Shown: positions 37,953-46,587, numbered from the stretch's first letter. The stretch: DNA of 64,000 bases from JBGTBD01 sp041749475 (GCA_041749475.1 JBGTBD010000003.1:1-64000), one strand, 5' to 3'. A program made the numbers and translations. Notes: generated by a model from the letters alone, not told the origin.

Positions 37953-39164
37953 ATGAGCAACAAAATCAAAAAAGTCGTCCTCGCCTATTCCGGTGGGCTT
38001 GATACGTCCATCATCCTGCGTTGGTTGCAGGAGCAGTATGAGGGGGTGGAGGTCATCACCTTTACCGCTGACATCGGGCAGGGGGAAGAGGTGGAACCGG
38101 CGCGCGCCAAGGCTGAACTGATGGGTGTGAAGCACATCTTCATCGAGGACTTGAAAGAAGAATTCGTGCGCGATTACGTCTTCCCGATGTTCCGCGCGAA
38201 TACGCTTTATGAGGGGGTATACCTGCTGGGCACATCCATTGCGCGGCCGCTTATCGGCAAGCGGTTGATCGAGATCGCCAAGGAGATGGGCGCGGATGCG
38301 ATTTCGCATGGGGCGACGGGCAAAGGCAACGATCAGGTGCGGTTTGAACTCACCGCCTATGCGCTAAAGCCGGATATCAAAGTCATCGCGCCGTGGCGGG
38401 AATGGGATTTGAATTCGCGGACGAAACTGATTGAATACGCCGAGAAGCACCAGATTCCCGTCACCAAGGATAAGCGCGGGGAAGCGCCTTATTCGATGGA
38501 CGCGAACCTGTTGCATATCTCCTATGAGGGCAAGGCGCTGGAAGACCCGTGGGTGGGGCCGGATGAATCCATGTTCCGCCTGACCGTGTCGCCCGAGAAA
38601 GCGCCGGATACGCCAGAGACGGTCGAGATCGAGTTCGAGAAAGGTGACCCGGTGGCGGTCAATGGCAAGAAACTGTCGCCCGCGACGTTGCTGGATACGC
38701 TGAATAAGCTGGGCGGCAAGCATGGTGTGGGCCGCTTAGACCTCGTAGAAAACCGCTATGTGGGGATGAAATCACGCGGGGTGTACGAAACACCGGGGGG
38801 GACAATTCTGCTGGCCGCGCACCGGGCGATGGAATCCATCACGCTCGATCGTGGCGCGTCCCACCTCAAGGACGAGATCATGCCGCGTTACGCCGAAATG
38901 ATCTATAACGGCTACTGGTTCAGCCCCGAGCGCGAGATGTTGCAGGCGATGATCGATAAAAGTCAGGAACGGGTAAACGGCACGGTGCGGTTACGGCTCT
39001 ATAAGGGCAACGTCATCGTTGAAGGCCGGAAATCGCCCAATAGCATCTATTCCATGGCGCATGTGACGTTTGAGGAGGATTCGGTCTATAATCAGCGGGA
39101 TGCGGAAGGGTTCATCAAGCTCAATGCCCTGCGGTTACGCTTGCTCGGAGCCTCAAAAAGCTAG
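37953..39164 (+). CDS. argG: Argininosuccinate synthase
   Basis: The 403-residue enzyme joins citrulline and aspartate with ATP in arginine biosynthesis. The PP-loop AYSGGLDTSIIL is at the start (about residues 9-20). G-A-T-G-K-G-N-D-Q-V-R-F, S-M-D-A-N-L-L-H-I-S and S-I-T-L-D-R-G match the family through the body. Length is typical (about 400). It is a single gene here, with argininosuccinate lyase absent from the window. A hairpin follows directly after the stop. Confidence 0.97.
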   Translation: MSNKIKKVVLAYSGGLDTSIILRWLQEQYEGVEVITFTADIGQGEEVEPARAKAELMGVKHIFIEDLKEEFVRDYVFPMFRANTLYEGVYLLGTSIARPLIGKRLIEIAKEMGADAISHGATGKGNDQVRFELTAYALKPDIKVIAPWREWDLNSRTKLIEYAEKHQIPVTKDKRGEAPYSMDANLLHISYEGKALEDPWVGPDESMFRLTVSPEKAPDTPETVEIEFEKGDPVAVNGKKLSPATLLDTLNKLGGKHGVGRLDLVENRYVGMKSRGVYETPGGTILLAAHRAMESITLDRGASHLKDEIMPRYAEMIYNGYWFSPEREMLQAMIDKSQERVNGTVRLRLYKGNVIVEGRKSPNSIYSMAHVTFEEDSVYNQRDAEGFIKLNALRLRLLGASKS

Positions 39165-39165
39165 G

Positions 39166-39197
39166 TATTGCAAGCATTTATCGTGTTTGTTGCAATA
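39166..39197. terminator. Hairpin after argG
   Basis: An 8-base-pair perfect stem (TATTGCAA with TTGCAATA) and 16-base loop start 2 bases after the argG stop, followed by AAAAG. It is AT-rich and lacks a T-run, so termination is uncertain. Confidence 0.4.
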
Positions 39198-39269
39198 AAA
39201 AGATAAATTGTATTCTTCAATACTGTGTGGTATTATGAAGTATATGCTATTTATTGCAGGAGCGTGTCG

Positions 39270-39986
39270 ATGAGCAATGGGTTTTGGGGCGAAGATGAAA
39301 AGCCTAGTGGTTTCACTCCGCACGGTATCGTCGATTCAAGTCCACCTGACATAGGCCCGGCTATCGTTCCTACGGGTATCGCGGGGGATCAACCCTCCAC
39401 TCCTTATGCCGCTTCCGATCAAGGCTCTATGATGGCCGCTGAATTGCAGAATGCGGGGCATTCGTCTGTTCCTATTACCGATAAAGAAATGGCTGAGGCG
39501 CAATCCCAAGTGAACCAAGCAGTCGCGCAGGCGATGTATGCAACTAAAGGGCTTTCTGCGGAAGAGCGCGAGGCTGCCGTGCAAGATGCTGTCGGCAAAG
39601 TCGCTTTACCGCCGCAATTGGGTGCGCAGCAGATTGCGCAGATGACCGAGCAGGCCGTGAAGGTCAATCAGGATGCGGTAATTTCGGGTGGGCAAGAACA
39701 AACTCAAACCGCAGAAGCTCAAAAGGAATCCCCCAAATGGGTGACGTCCCTTATGGCGTTCCTTGCGCCTTTGCTTGGCATGGTTAATAACCCTAACCTT
39801 TCTCCTGATGACCAGCGCACGGCTGTTGCAGCTGGAACGACCATCGGTGAAAGAACCGAAGGCAGGGTTGCGGATATGGGCGAAGGCACGAAAGCTATGG
39901 GGCAAATGCAAGGATTGGCATTCGATCCCGGTCCGACGCTTCCGGGCAAAGGCCAAACCCGGGGCGCTGAACAGGCGCTGGCGTAA
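39270..39986 (+). CDS. Orphan hydrophilic protein, 238 residues
   Basis: The product lacks a signal peptide and is rich in Ala, Gln, Glu and Pro. Its middle (about residues 70-160) is strongly helical and Gln-rich, and one short hydrophobic stretch (W-V-T-S-L-M-A-F-L-A-P-L-L-G-M) lies near residue 165. No family is recognised. The ATG at 39270 follows CAGGAG; an earlier ATG at 39225 has none. Imperfect inverted arms (CTTCAATAC and GTATTATGAAG, 39215-39240) lie just upstream and could be an operator. It is a single gene between argG and gyrA. Confidence 0.65.
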   Translation: MSNGFWGEDEKPSGFTPHGIVDSSPPDIGPAIVPTGIAGDQPSTPYAASDQGSMMAAELQNAGHSSVPITDKEMAEAQSQVNQAVAQAMYATKGLSAEEREAAVQDAVGKVALPPQLGAQQIAQMTEQAVKVNQDAVISGGQEQTQTAEAQKESPKWVTSLMAFLAPLLGMVNNPNLSPDDQRTAVAAGTTIGERTEGRVADMGEGTKAMGQMQGLAFDPGPTLPGKGQTRGAEQALA

Positions 39987-40077
39987 CGCTACCGTACAAA
40001 ATCCCTTAATTTTCCTTCTATCTTATATTGTCAGGCCTTGTTTGCTCTGCTAAAACCTCAGCAGAAGAGGTCACCAC

Positions 40078-42822
40078 ATGGAAAATCCCGGCATTAAATC
40101 CATCTCCATCGAAGAGGAAATGAAGCGTTCGTATCTCGATTACGCGATGAGCGTCATCGTCAGTCGGGCGATTCCAGATGTGCGGGACGGGTTGAAGCCG
40201 GTGCATCGCCGCATTCTCTATGCGATGATGGAGTCGGGGTTCGACTATAATAAAGCGTACAAAAAATCCGCCCGTACGGTCGGGGATGTGATGGGTAAAT
40301 ATCACCCGCACGGCGATTCCGCGATCTATGACGCGTTGGTGCGGATGGCGCAGGATTTCTCGATGTCCGTTCAGCTTATCGACGGTCAGGGGAATTTCGG
40401 TTCCATGGACGGCGACCCTGCGGCGGCGATGCGTTACACCGAATCCCGCCTCGCGAAAATCGCGCAGCTTGGGTTGCTCGAAGATATCGACAAGGATACC
40501 GTATCCTTCCAGCCGAACTATGACGGGTCGGAGAATGAGCCGACCGTCCTGCCTGCGCGCTACCCCAATATGCTGGTCAACGGCGCGGGCGGTATCGCTG
40601 TTGGTATGGCAACCAATATCCCGCCGCATAACTTGGGTGAAGTCATCGACGCGACCTGTACGTTGATCGATAACCCGGAATCTTCCATAGAGGATCTGAT
40701 GGCCCATTGCCCGGGGCCGGATTTCCCTACCGGCGGGCTTATCCTTGGCCGCACCGGGTGCTATAACGCGATGATGACGGGCCGCGGCTCGGTCATGATG
40801 CGCGCCAAGACTGATTTTGAAGTGCTTTCCAATGGCAAGACCGCAATCATCGTCCATGAAGTTCCGTACCAAGTGAACAAGGCGAAACTCGTTGAGCGTA
40901 TCGCCGAGCTGGTGCGGGAGAAAAAGGTCGAAGGTATTTCCGACCTGCGTGACGAGTCCGATAAATCCGGCGTGCGCGTCGTCATCGAAGTGAAGAAGGA
41001 CGCGGTTCCGGATGTCGTACTGAACCAGCTCTTCACCTATACCCAATTACAGACCAGCTTCGGCGTCAATAATCTGGCGCTAAACCGTGGCCGTCCGCAG
41101 TTGATGAACCTGAAAGAGATCATCGAAGCGTTCATCCTCTTCCGTGAGGAGGTTATCACCCGCCGTACCGCGTTCATGCTCGGCAAGGCGCGTGACCGGG
41201 CGCATAACTTGATAGGTCTCGCCATTGCGGTCGCCAATATCGAGGAAGTCATCAAGGTCATTCGCGCTGCGAAAGATCCCGTCGTCGCCAAGGAAGAGCT
41301 GATGAGCCGTGACTGGAACGCGGCGGATGTATTGCCGTTGCTGGCGCTGGTCGATGATAAGCGTAACTCCATCGTCAATGGCCGTATCAAATTCACCGAG
41401 GAACAGGCGAAAGCCATCCTTGAACTCCGCTTGCAACGCCTGACGGGCCTTGAGCGTGAGAAAATCGACAAAGAACTCGGTGAGCTAGGGGAAGAGATTG
41501 CGAAATATCTCGGTATCCTCGGCAACCGTGATCAGCGCTTCACCATCATGAAAACAGAGCTGCTGGAAATTCGTGAAGCCTACGCCGTTCCGCGCCGTAC
41601 GCAGATTGAGGACGGGGAGTTCGATTCCGATATCGAAGACCTTATCCAGCGTGAAGACATGGTCGTCACCGTTACGTCCGGTGGCTACATCAAGCGCGTA
41701 CCGCTCGATACCTACCGCGCGCAACGCCGCGGCGGCAAAGGCCGTTCGGGGATGGCGATGCATCAGGAAGATGCGCTCGAAGAACTCTTCGTCGCCAATA
41801 CGCATACGCCCGTGCTGTTCTTCTCCAACCATGGAAAAGTCTACAAACTAAAAATCTATAAGCTGCCGCTCGGTTCCCCACAATCCAAGGGTAAGGCGCT
41901 GGTCAACATCTTCCCGCTCGTTCCGGGTGAGACGATCAAGACCTTCATGCCGATGCCGGAGGATGAATCGACGTGGGAGAAATTGCACGTCATGTTCGCG
42001 ACCTCGATGGGGACGATCCGCCGGAATGATCTTTCCGACTTCCAGAACATCAATCGTGGCGGCAAGATCGCCATGAAGCTGGAAGAGGGCGAGCGCCTTG
42101 TTTCGGTGCGTTCGTGCCAGGAAACTGACCATGTGCTGATCGCGGCGCGCTCGGGTAAATGCATCCGCTTCCCTGTAGACGCGGTGCGCGTATTCCGTAG
42201 CCGTGCCTCTACGGGTGTGCGCGCTATCCGTTTGGCTGAGAAGGATGAAGTAGTGTCCATGTCCATCCTGACGGGGACGATGGAGACGACCGTGGAAGAA
42301 CGGGTCGCGTACCTCAAGGCAGCGGCGCAGCTCCGTCGCACTTCGGACGCCGATGCGGATACGACCGTCAATGTATCGGGTGGTAAGGACGACAAAGTCG
42401 AAGCCATCACGCTCAGCCAAGAACGGTTCAATGAACTGGCGGCCAATGAAGAATTCATCCTGACCATTACCGAGAATGGGTATGGCAAGCGTTCTTCGTC
42501 CTATGAATACCGCATCACCAACCGGGGTGGGTCGGGGATCGTCAATATCGTTACCAGCGCGCGTAACGGGCAGGTGGTGGGCAGCTTCCCCGTGGAGCAG
42601 GACGACCAGATCATGTTGATGACCAATTCCGCCAAGATCATCCGCTGCCCGGTCAAAGATATCCGCATCGCCGGGCGCAATACGCAAGGGGTGACGCTGT
42701 TCACCATCGAGAAGGGCGAGTCGGTGGTATCAACTGCTTGCATCGGTGGCGGGATGGTAGCTGAAGATGATACCGGCATTGAAAGCGATTCCGCAGGTGT
42801 GATTGAGCCCGCAGTCGAATAG
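40078..42822 (+). CDS. gyrA: DNA gyrase subunit A
   Basis: The 914-residue type II topoisomerase subunit cuts and rejoins DNA. The catalytic Tyr is Y120 (A-M-R-Y-T-E-S). The quinolone-resistance region HPHGDSAIYDALVRMAQDF keeps Ser and Asp at the two common resistance positions. The GyrA box QRRGGKGRSG begins the C-terminal beta-pinwheel (about residue 545). The C-terminal domain has an extra segment (about 735-785) rich in Thr, Ala and Asp, as seen in alphaproteobacterial GyrA. It is followed by coaD after one inserted minus-strand gene. Confidence 0.98.
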   Translation: MENPGIKSISIEEEMKRSYLDYAMSVIVSRAIPDVRDGLKPVHRRILYAMMESGFDYNKAYKKSARTVGDVMGKYHPHGDSAIYDALVRMAQDFSMSVQLIDGQGNFGSMDGDPAAAMRYTESRLAKIAQLGLLEDIDKDTVSFQPNYDGSENEPTVLPARYPNMLVNGAGGIAVGMATNIPPHNLGEVIDATCTLIDNPESSIEDLMAHCPGPDFPTGGLILGRTGCYNAMMTGRGSVMMRAKTDFEVLSNGKTAIIVHEVPYQVNKAKLVERIAELVREKKVEGISDLRDESDKSGVRVVIEVKKDAVPDVVLNQLFTYTQLQTSFGVNNLALNRGRPQLMNLKEIIEAFILFREEVITRRTAFMLGKARDRAHNLIGLAIAVANIEEVIKVIRAAKDPVVAKEELMSRDWNAADVLPLLALVDDKRNSIVNGRIKFTEEQAKAILELRLQRLTGLEREKIDKELGELGEEIAKYLGILGNRDQRFTIMKTELLEIREAYAVPRRTQIEDGEFDSDIEDLIQREDMVVTVTSGGYIKRVPLDTYRAQRRGGKGRSGMAMHQEDALEELFVANTHTPVLFFSNHGKVYKLKIYKLPLGSPQSKGKALVNIFPLVPGETIKTFMPMPEDESTWEKLHVMFATSMGTIRRNDLSDFQNINRGGKIAMKLEEGERLVSVRSCQETDHVLIAARSGKCIRFPVDAVRVFRSRASTGVRAIRLAEKDEVVSMSILTGTMETTVEERVAYLKAAAQLRRTSDADADTTVNVSGGKDDKVEAITLSQERFNELAANEEFILTITENGYGKRSSSYEYRITNRGGSGIVNIVTSARNGQVVGSFPVEQDDQIMLMTNSAKIIRCPVKDIRIAGRNTQGVTLFTIEKGESVVSTACIGGGMVAEDDTGIESDSAGVIEPAVE

Positions 42823-42826
42823 ACGG

Positions 42827-43465
42827 TTATCGAGAAGTTGCTACACCATTAGTGTGGTTTATTCTTGTGTTTGCGTTTGTGGTAACTGCTAGATATGTGG
42901 CTATACCAACCAGATTATCTGTGATTCTTTCAACGCTTGTTTCTCCTAGCGTCTCTGCATGCTTTTCCGCGATTTGCCTTATATTTTCTTTTAATATACC
43001 AAGCGCCGTGTCTGATATATTTGTTACGCGCTCCGAAGGTTGACTATGTTCAAAGATGGCAGCGTTTTTTGATACATCGCGCAGTTCCTCTTGGATTTCC
43101 TTCGGTAATGCTTGAACAATATCCTGATTGCTTTTTGCAATTGCTTTAGCGGTAAACATCAGATAGCTGGCTATTCCTGATAGATTACTGGTAATTCTTT
43201 TTACCTTTTCCTCTCCCAATTCCTCAGCGTGCCCATCTATAATGACCTTTATATTGTTTTCCAATGCGGGGAATGTCCTGCTTGGCATTTCTGTTGCGCG
43301 ATCTGAAAACTGCCCTTGTGTTAGTATAATAGCGTCTATCAGTGCAGTATTGCGCAATTGCTGCTCGATGCGTTCAGGCAATCCACAAACAATCTCGTGT
43401 CCTTCAAATAATGGTATTCGCCGGTGTTCGTTGGTTGCGATGGTCGGGGTCGCTTGCTGAGTCAT
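42827..43465 (-). CDS. Orphan protein built of two tandem ~85-residue repeats
   Basis: The 212-residue soluble protein consists almost wholly of a duplicated unit, residues 24-108 and 115-198. Both units share I-V-x-x-L-P, L-R, N-I-x-x-I, H-A-E-x-L-G-E, V-x-R-I-T-x-N-L-x-G-I-A-x-Y-L and a Thr-rich end, and are predicted all-helical. No family is recognised. CAGGAAG precedes the ATG at 43465; a start 11 codons earlier is unlikely. The gene is AT-rich, lies 4 bases from the gyrA stop in convergent orientation and separates gyrA from coaD, which are usually adjacent. Confidence 0.7.
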   Translation of the reverse strand: MTQQATPTIATNEHRRIPLFEGHEIVCGLPERIEQQLRNTALIDAIILTQGQFSDRATEMPSRTFPALENNIKVIIDGHAEELGEEKVKRITSNLSGIASYLMFTAKAIAKSNQDIVQALPKEIQEELRDVSKNAAIFEHSQPSERVTNISDTALGILKENIRQIAEKHAETLGETSVERITDNLVGIATYLAVTTNANTRINHTNGVATSR

Positions 43466-43651
43466 AAAAACTTCCTGAATAGAGTTCTGATACACCAAGA
43501 GTATATTATTTAAATATTTCAGTTTCTTTACGGTTTGCTATTATACGTAAAAACATCATCACCGGGCTAAAAACCCTAAACCATGCAATCTTTTGCCACA
43601 AACGCTAGCCAAACGGCGAGCGTCGTGTCTATAGTGCGGCCTATTATGACC

Positions 43652-44143
43652 ATGCGTATCGGTATCTATCCGGGGACGTTCGACCCCATTACCATCGGAC
43701 ATACGGATATTATCCGCCGTGCGCTCAGGGTGGTAGATAAGCTCATCATCGGGGTGGCGCTGGATACCGGGAAATCGCCGATTTTTGACCTTGAGACACG
43801 GACTCGGCTTGTGAAAGAAGAGGTAGCAACCTTCGGGGCGGATGCGGCGCGGGTCGAGGCGACGCATTTTTCCGGGTTGCTGGTCAATTTCGCCAAGGAG
43901 CATAAGGCTTCGCTGCTGATCCGGGGGCTTCGGGCCGTGTCCGACTTCGAATATGAATTCCAGATGGCCTGCATGAACTCCCGCCTTGCGCCGGAGATGG
44001 AGACGATTTTCCTGACGGCGGATGAGTCGCTACACTATATTTCCTCTCGTTTCATCAAACAAATCGCCAAGCTGGGTGGGGATATATCGCAGTTCGTTTC
44101 GCCCAACGTGGTCGAGGCGCTCAAGAAGAAATACGCCGTGTAG
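43652..44143 (+). CDS. coaD: Phosphopantetheine adenylyltransferase
   Basis: The 163-residue enzyme makes dephospho-CoA from phosphopantetheine and ATP. The nucleotidyltransferase motif GTFDPITIGHTDII (about residues 8-21) and the C-terminal Y-I-S-S-R-F-I-K-Q-I-A-K-L-G-G-D are diagnostic, as is L-I-R-G-L-R-A-V-S-D-F-E-Y-E. The ATG at 43652 (or 43646) gives the normal length of about 160; longer starts add an unconserved leader. Confidence 0.96.
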   Translation: MRIGIYPGTFDPITIGHTDIIRRALRVVDKLIIGVALDTGKSPIFDLETRTRLVKEEVATFGADAARVEATHFSGLLVNFAKEHKASLLIRGLRAVSDFEYEFQMACMNSRLAPEMETIFLTADESLHYISSRFIKQIAKLGGDISQFVSPNVVEALKKKYAV

Positions 44144-44184
44144 ACGCATGGTGCTTTAACGTCCAGCCTATTAGATTACCCCTT

Positions 44185-44367
44185 ATGTCACGCTATCTCG
44201 CTCCATTACTGCTGCTGACCCTGATAGGCCTCAATGCCTGCCGTGGGGAGACCGATATCGGCGTGCCGCAGGAAGTCTATGGCACGAACCGGGTTGATTC
44301 CCAGCCGCAGAAGGGCCGTCCGGGGTCATTCTGCAATCTTGAGGACGCCAAGCGCGGCGGGTGTTAG
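44185..44367 (+). CDS. Small lipoprotein, 60 residues
   Basis: An N-terminal hydrophobic segment ends in the lipobox L-N-A-C (Cys at residue 19). A short polar tail follows with two more cysteines (S-F-C-N-L-E and G-G-C). It lies 41 bases after coaD in the same direction. No family is recognised. Confidence 0.6.
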   Translation: MSRYLAPLLLLTLIGLNACRGETDIGVPQEVYGTNRVDSQPQKGRPGSFCNLEDAKRGGC

Positions 44368-44371
44368 TCCT

Positions 44372-44515
44372 CTAATGGGACGTGTGGCTGCCTATTTGTT
44401 TCAATAGTGCATCCAGTATCATTTCCAATAATACGGCGTTCTCTCCGCTCGGCTCTCCGGCATCAGAACGATTGGTGGCTTTCAGGCGGTGTTTATTCAG
44501 GTAATATACGTTCAT
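44372..44515 (-). CDS. Possible small protein, 47 residues
   Basis: A short minus-strand frame begins at ATG 44515, directly preceded by TAGGGAG (4-base spacing), and ends with TAG at 44372. The product starts M-N-V-Y-Y-L-N-K-H-R and ends in an amphipathic helix (L-L-E-M-I-L-D-A-L-L-K-Q-I). It has no signal peptide. The good ribosome site is the main support. The 333-base gap between the two lipoprotein genes holds nothing else I recognise. Confidence 0.4.
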   Translation of the reverse strand: MNVYYLNKHRLKATNRSDAGEPSGENAVLLEMILDALLKQIGSHTSH

Positions 44516-44700
44516 AAAACTCCCTATCTAACCTATTCGATTCATGAATCATGCCAGTTACAGCGATTGGTTAATAAATATTATGATATTGCCTATGCGT
44601 TCCCTTGATGTTCTGCACGCTCCCGCCCACTGCATTTTTATAGTGAGGCTTGTATCACCGTGGGAGTCAATACGACTGCAACTCAAACCACGAGGACATC

Positions 44701-44949
44701 ATGAGAAAGATCATCTTAGCCACCACCCTAATGCTCGGCCTTGCCGCCTGCGATAACAGCGACATGACCTACAACTCCAATACGCCTGAAGAAGCGAACC
44801 GCCGGATGCAACATGCGGAGGAATATAATCAGGAGCTGTCGCAAAGCCACGGCTATCACAAAACCAACGTACACCAGGCTGAAAGCGGCTTCCCGGTACG
44901 TCGTCCGTATGGCTGCTCGCCCTATGCGGCATCCCGCCATTGGTGCTAA
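44701..44949 (+). CDS. Small lipoprotein, 82 residues
   Basis: A signal segment ends in the lipobox L-A-A-C (Cys at about residue 17). The mature part is Asn/Gln/Glu/His-rich, with cysteines near the C-terminus (Y-G-C-S-P-Y and the final W-C). ATG 44701 follows GAGG at a good distance. A strong hairpin follows the stop. It may be an envelope-localised small protein; no family is recognised. Confidence 0.65.
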   Translation: MRKIILATTLMLGLAACDNSDMTYNSNTPEEANRRMQHAEEYNQELSQSHGYHKTNVHQAESGFPVRRPYGCSPYAASRHWC

Positions 44950-44971
44950 CCCTCCCGGTTTAGTACCTACC

Positions 44972-45005
44972 CCGAAGGCAGGCCACTCCACTGGCCTGCC
45001 TTCGG
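44972..45005. terminator. Strong terminator hairpin
   Basis: A perfect 14-base-pair stem (CCGAAGGCAGGCCA with TGGCCTGCCTTCGG) and 6-base loop lie 22 bases after the lipoprotein stop. CATTTTCT follows. It separates this gene from the Fur-controlled operon. Confidence 0.8.
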
Positions 45006-45021
45006 CATATCATTTTCTCAC

Positions 45022-45050
45022 TTGCTAATAAGAATGATTATCATTATTAT
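45022..45050 (+). promoter_or_regulatory. Promoter of the bfd-bfd-bfr operon
   Basis: TTGCTA (45022-45027) and TATTAT (45045-45050) are separated by 17 bases, matching a sigma-70 promoter. The predicted start of transcription falls at or next to the A of the bfd start codon (45057), so the mRNA would be leaderless or nearly so. No ribosome-binding site is visible before this ATG, which fits. Confidence 0.6.
45030..45048. promoter_or_regulatory. Fur box
   Basis: AAGAATGATTATCATTATT matches the classical 19-base Fur consensus at 16 positions and contains the perfect palindrome AATGAT-T-ATCATT. It covers the spacer and -10 of the promoter, so iron-loaded Fur should block transcription of the iron storage operon's first gene. 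Confidence 0.85.
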
Positions 45051-45056
45051 TAGTAC

Positions 45057-45284
45057 ATGATCATTTGTAACTGCAATGCGCTGAACACACAGGATGTCGA
45101 GACTGCCATCCGCGTCGATGGCGCGAAAACGCCGCATGACATCCACGCCATTCATGGATGCGAGATGAATTGTGGGCGGTGCAGTGACGAGTTGGCCTCA
45201 ATGATTAGCGCCTGTGCTTCACGTTGCGCTAGCCCATGCAAAGAAGCGGAATATGGCTCCGCTGATATCTCCGCACACCTTTAA
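45057..45284 (+). CDS. bfd: Bacterioferritin-associated ferredoxin (first copy)
   Basis: The 75-residue protein has the Bfd [2Fe-2S] ligand pattern C4-x-C6 and C39-x-x-C42, at the same positions as in Escherichia coli Bfd. Bfd reduces the haem of bacterioferritin so that stored iron is released. An extra cysteine (C35) and a Cys-rich C-terminal tail (S-R-C-A-S-P-C) are unusual. It begins 8 bases after a Fur box and has no ribosome-binding site. A second Bfd-like gene follows 6 bases later. Confidence 0.88.
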   Translation: MIICNCNALNTQDVETAIRVDGAKTPHDIHAIHGCEMNCGRCSDELASMISACASRCASPCKEAEYGSADISAHL

Positions 45285-45290
45285 TCCATC

Positions 45291-45542
45291 ATGGCAATCG
45301 TCTGTCAATGTAACGTCATCAAAACGGCGAAGATCGTTGAGTATGTACAAAAGAATGGCGCGCTGACGGTTGATGACGTGCATGATACACATGGCTGCAA
45401 GGTCAATTGCGGCCAATGCAGCAAAGAAATCGAACGCATTATTGACGAGACACTAAAAGCACCCGGTACAGAGGTTTCATCTTGTCATACAGCAGAAGTC
45501 GGCTTACCTTCGAGAATCATTCCTGAAGGACGCGACCGATGA
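45291..45542 (+). CDS. Bacterioferritin-associated ferredoxin (second copy)
   Basis: This 83-residue Bfd-like protein is a paralogue of the preceding gene, with ligands C5-x-C7 and C40-x-x-C43 and the same additional cysteine (C36, in H-G-C-K-V-N-C). The C-terminal 25 residues differ from the first copy. Its stop overlaps the bacterioferritin start by four bases (ATGA), so it is translationally coupled to bfr. Having two Bfd genes before one bfr is unusual. Confidence 0.85.
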   Translation: MAIVCQCNVIKTAKIVEYVQKNGALTVDDVHDTHGCKVNCGQCSKEIERIIDETLKAPGTEVSSCHTAEVGLPSRIIPEGRDR

Positions 45543-46006
45543 AAAAACAACCCTCCGATGTTATCAAGCATCTCAACCTCCTCCTGAAATCCGAACTGAC
45601 GGCCATCAACCAGTACTTCCTCCATGCGCGCATGCTGAAGCATATGGGCTATGAGAAGATGGCCGCGAAGGAATATGAAGAATCCATCGAGGAGATGAAG
45701 CATGCGGATTTGCTGATGCAGCGCATCTTCCTGCTCGGCGGTCTGCCGAACCTGCAAGACCTTGGTAAGCTACGCATCGGCGAAGACCCGGTCGAGATCC
45801 TCGAAGCGGATTATGCGATGGAGAAGGAATACCGCGTGCAATTGCTGGAAGCGCACAAAGCGTGCGGCGCTCCGTATGACCCCATCAGCACCAACCTCAT
45901 CGAGGAAATCCTTGGCGCGGAGGAGAGGCATCTGGAATGGCTGGAAGCGCAGCTTAAGCTGGTCAAAGAAATGGGCCGCGAGAATTACCTCCAGTCACAA
46001 GTCTGA
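45539..46006 (+). CDS. bfr: Bacterioferritin
   Basis: The 155-residue four-helix protein stores iron as a 24-mer. Ferroxidase ligands are visible in L-K-S-E-L-T-A-I-N-Q-Y-F, E-S-I-E-E-M-K-H-A-D and G-A-E-E-R-H-L-E-W-L-E. The Met in E-E-M-K-H is the haem ligand that separates Bfr from plain ferritin. AAGGA lies before the ATG, and the start overlaps the second bfd stop. Length is normal (about 158). Confidence 0.97.
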   Translation: MKKQPSDVIKHLNLLLKSELTAINQYFLHARMLKHMGYEKMAAKEYEESIEEMKHADLLMQRIFLLGGLPNLQDLGKLRIGEDPVEILEADYAMEKEYRVQLLEAHKACGAPYDPISTNLIEEILGAEERHLEWLEAQLKLVKEMGRENYLQSQV

Positions 46007-46032
46007 TTAAATTTTACGCATTAGGAGAATCT

Positions 46033-46587
46033 ATGTTGAAAAAACTCTTGTATTTTGTCGCCTGTATGGTTTCTATGACGGCCATGAACGCATCCGCCGC
46101 AGATTTAGAAAACACCATTTATCTCGACCTCAAAGCAGGTCGGGTCGTGATTGAACTCTTGCCTGAGAAAGCGCCGAACACGGTCGCCCGCATCAAGGAA
46201 CTTGCCCGCAAGAAGTTCTATGACGGCATCGTCTTCCACCGCGTGATTGCCGGTTTCATGGCACAAACGGGCGACCCCACGGGCACGGGCACGGGCGGTT
46301 CTGGCCAGAATCTGAAAGCCGAATTCAATGATGAGCCGCATACGCGCGGCGCGGTTTCCATGGCGCGTGCAGGGCATCCTGACAGTGCGGACAGCCAGTT
46401 TTTCATCGTGTTCGCCGATTCCAATTTCCTTGATGGGCAATATACCGTGTTCGGCCGCGTGACCTCGGGCATGGAGTTCGTCGATAAAATCCGTAAAGGC
46501 GACTCCCAGAGCGGGGAAGTCGATCACCCGGATAAGATTAAAAAACTGCGCGTCGCCGCAGATGTGGAATCCGGCAAAGAGAAATAG
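46033..46587 (+). CDS. Periplasmic cyclophilin-type peptidylprolyl isomerase
   Basis: The 184-residue protein has a signal peptide (about residues 1-23, cleaved near A-S-A-A). The cyclophilin core shows F-H-R-V-I-A-G-F-M-A-Q-T-G-D, S-M-A-R-A-G-H-P-D-S-A-D-S-Q-F-F-I and F-G-R-V-T-S-G. It catalyses prolyl isomerisation during protein folding in the periplasm. TAGGAGA precedes the ATG. A cyclophilin gene between coaD and queA is the usual order in alphaproteobacteria. Confidence 0.94.
   Translation: MLKKLLYFVACMVSMTAMNASAADLENTIYLDLKAGRVVIELLPEKAPNTVARIKELARKKFYDGIVFHRVIAGFMAQTGDPTGTGTGGSGQNLKAEFNDEPHTRGAVSMARAGHPDSADSQFFIVFADSNFLDGQYTVFGRVTSGMEFVDKIRKGDSQSGEVDHPDKIKKLRVAADVESGKEK

Noticed and set aside
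44544..44756. 70-codon plus-strand frame over the lipoprotein start
   Set aside because: No ribosome site, and it conflicts with the lipoprotein frame, which has a lipobox and GAGG.
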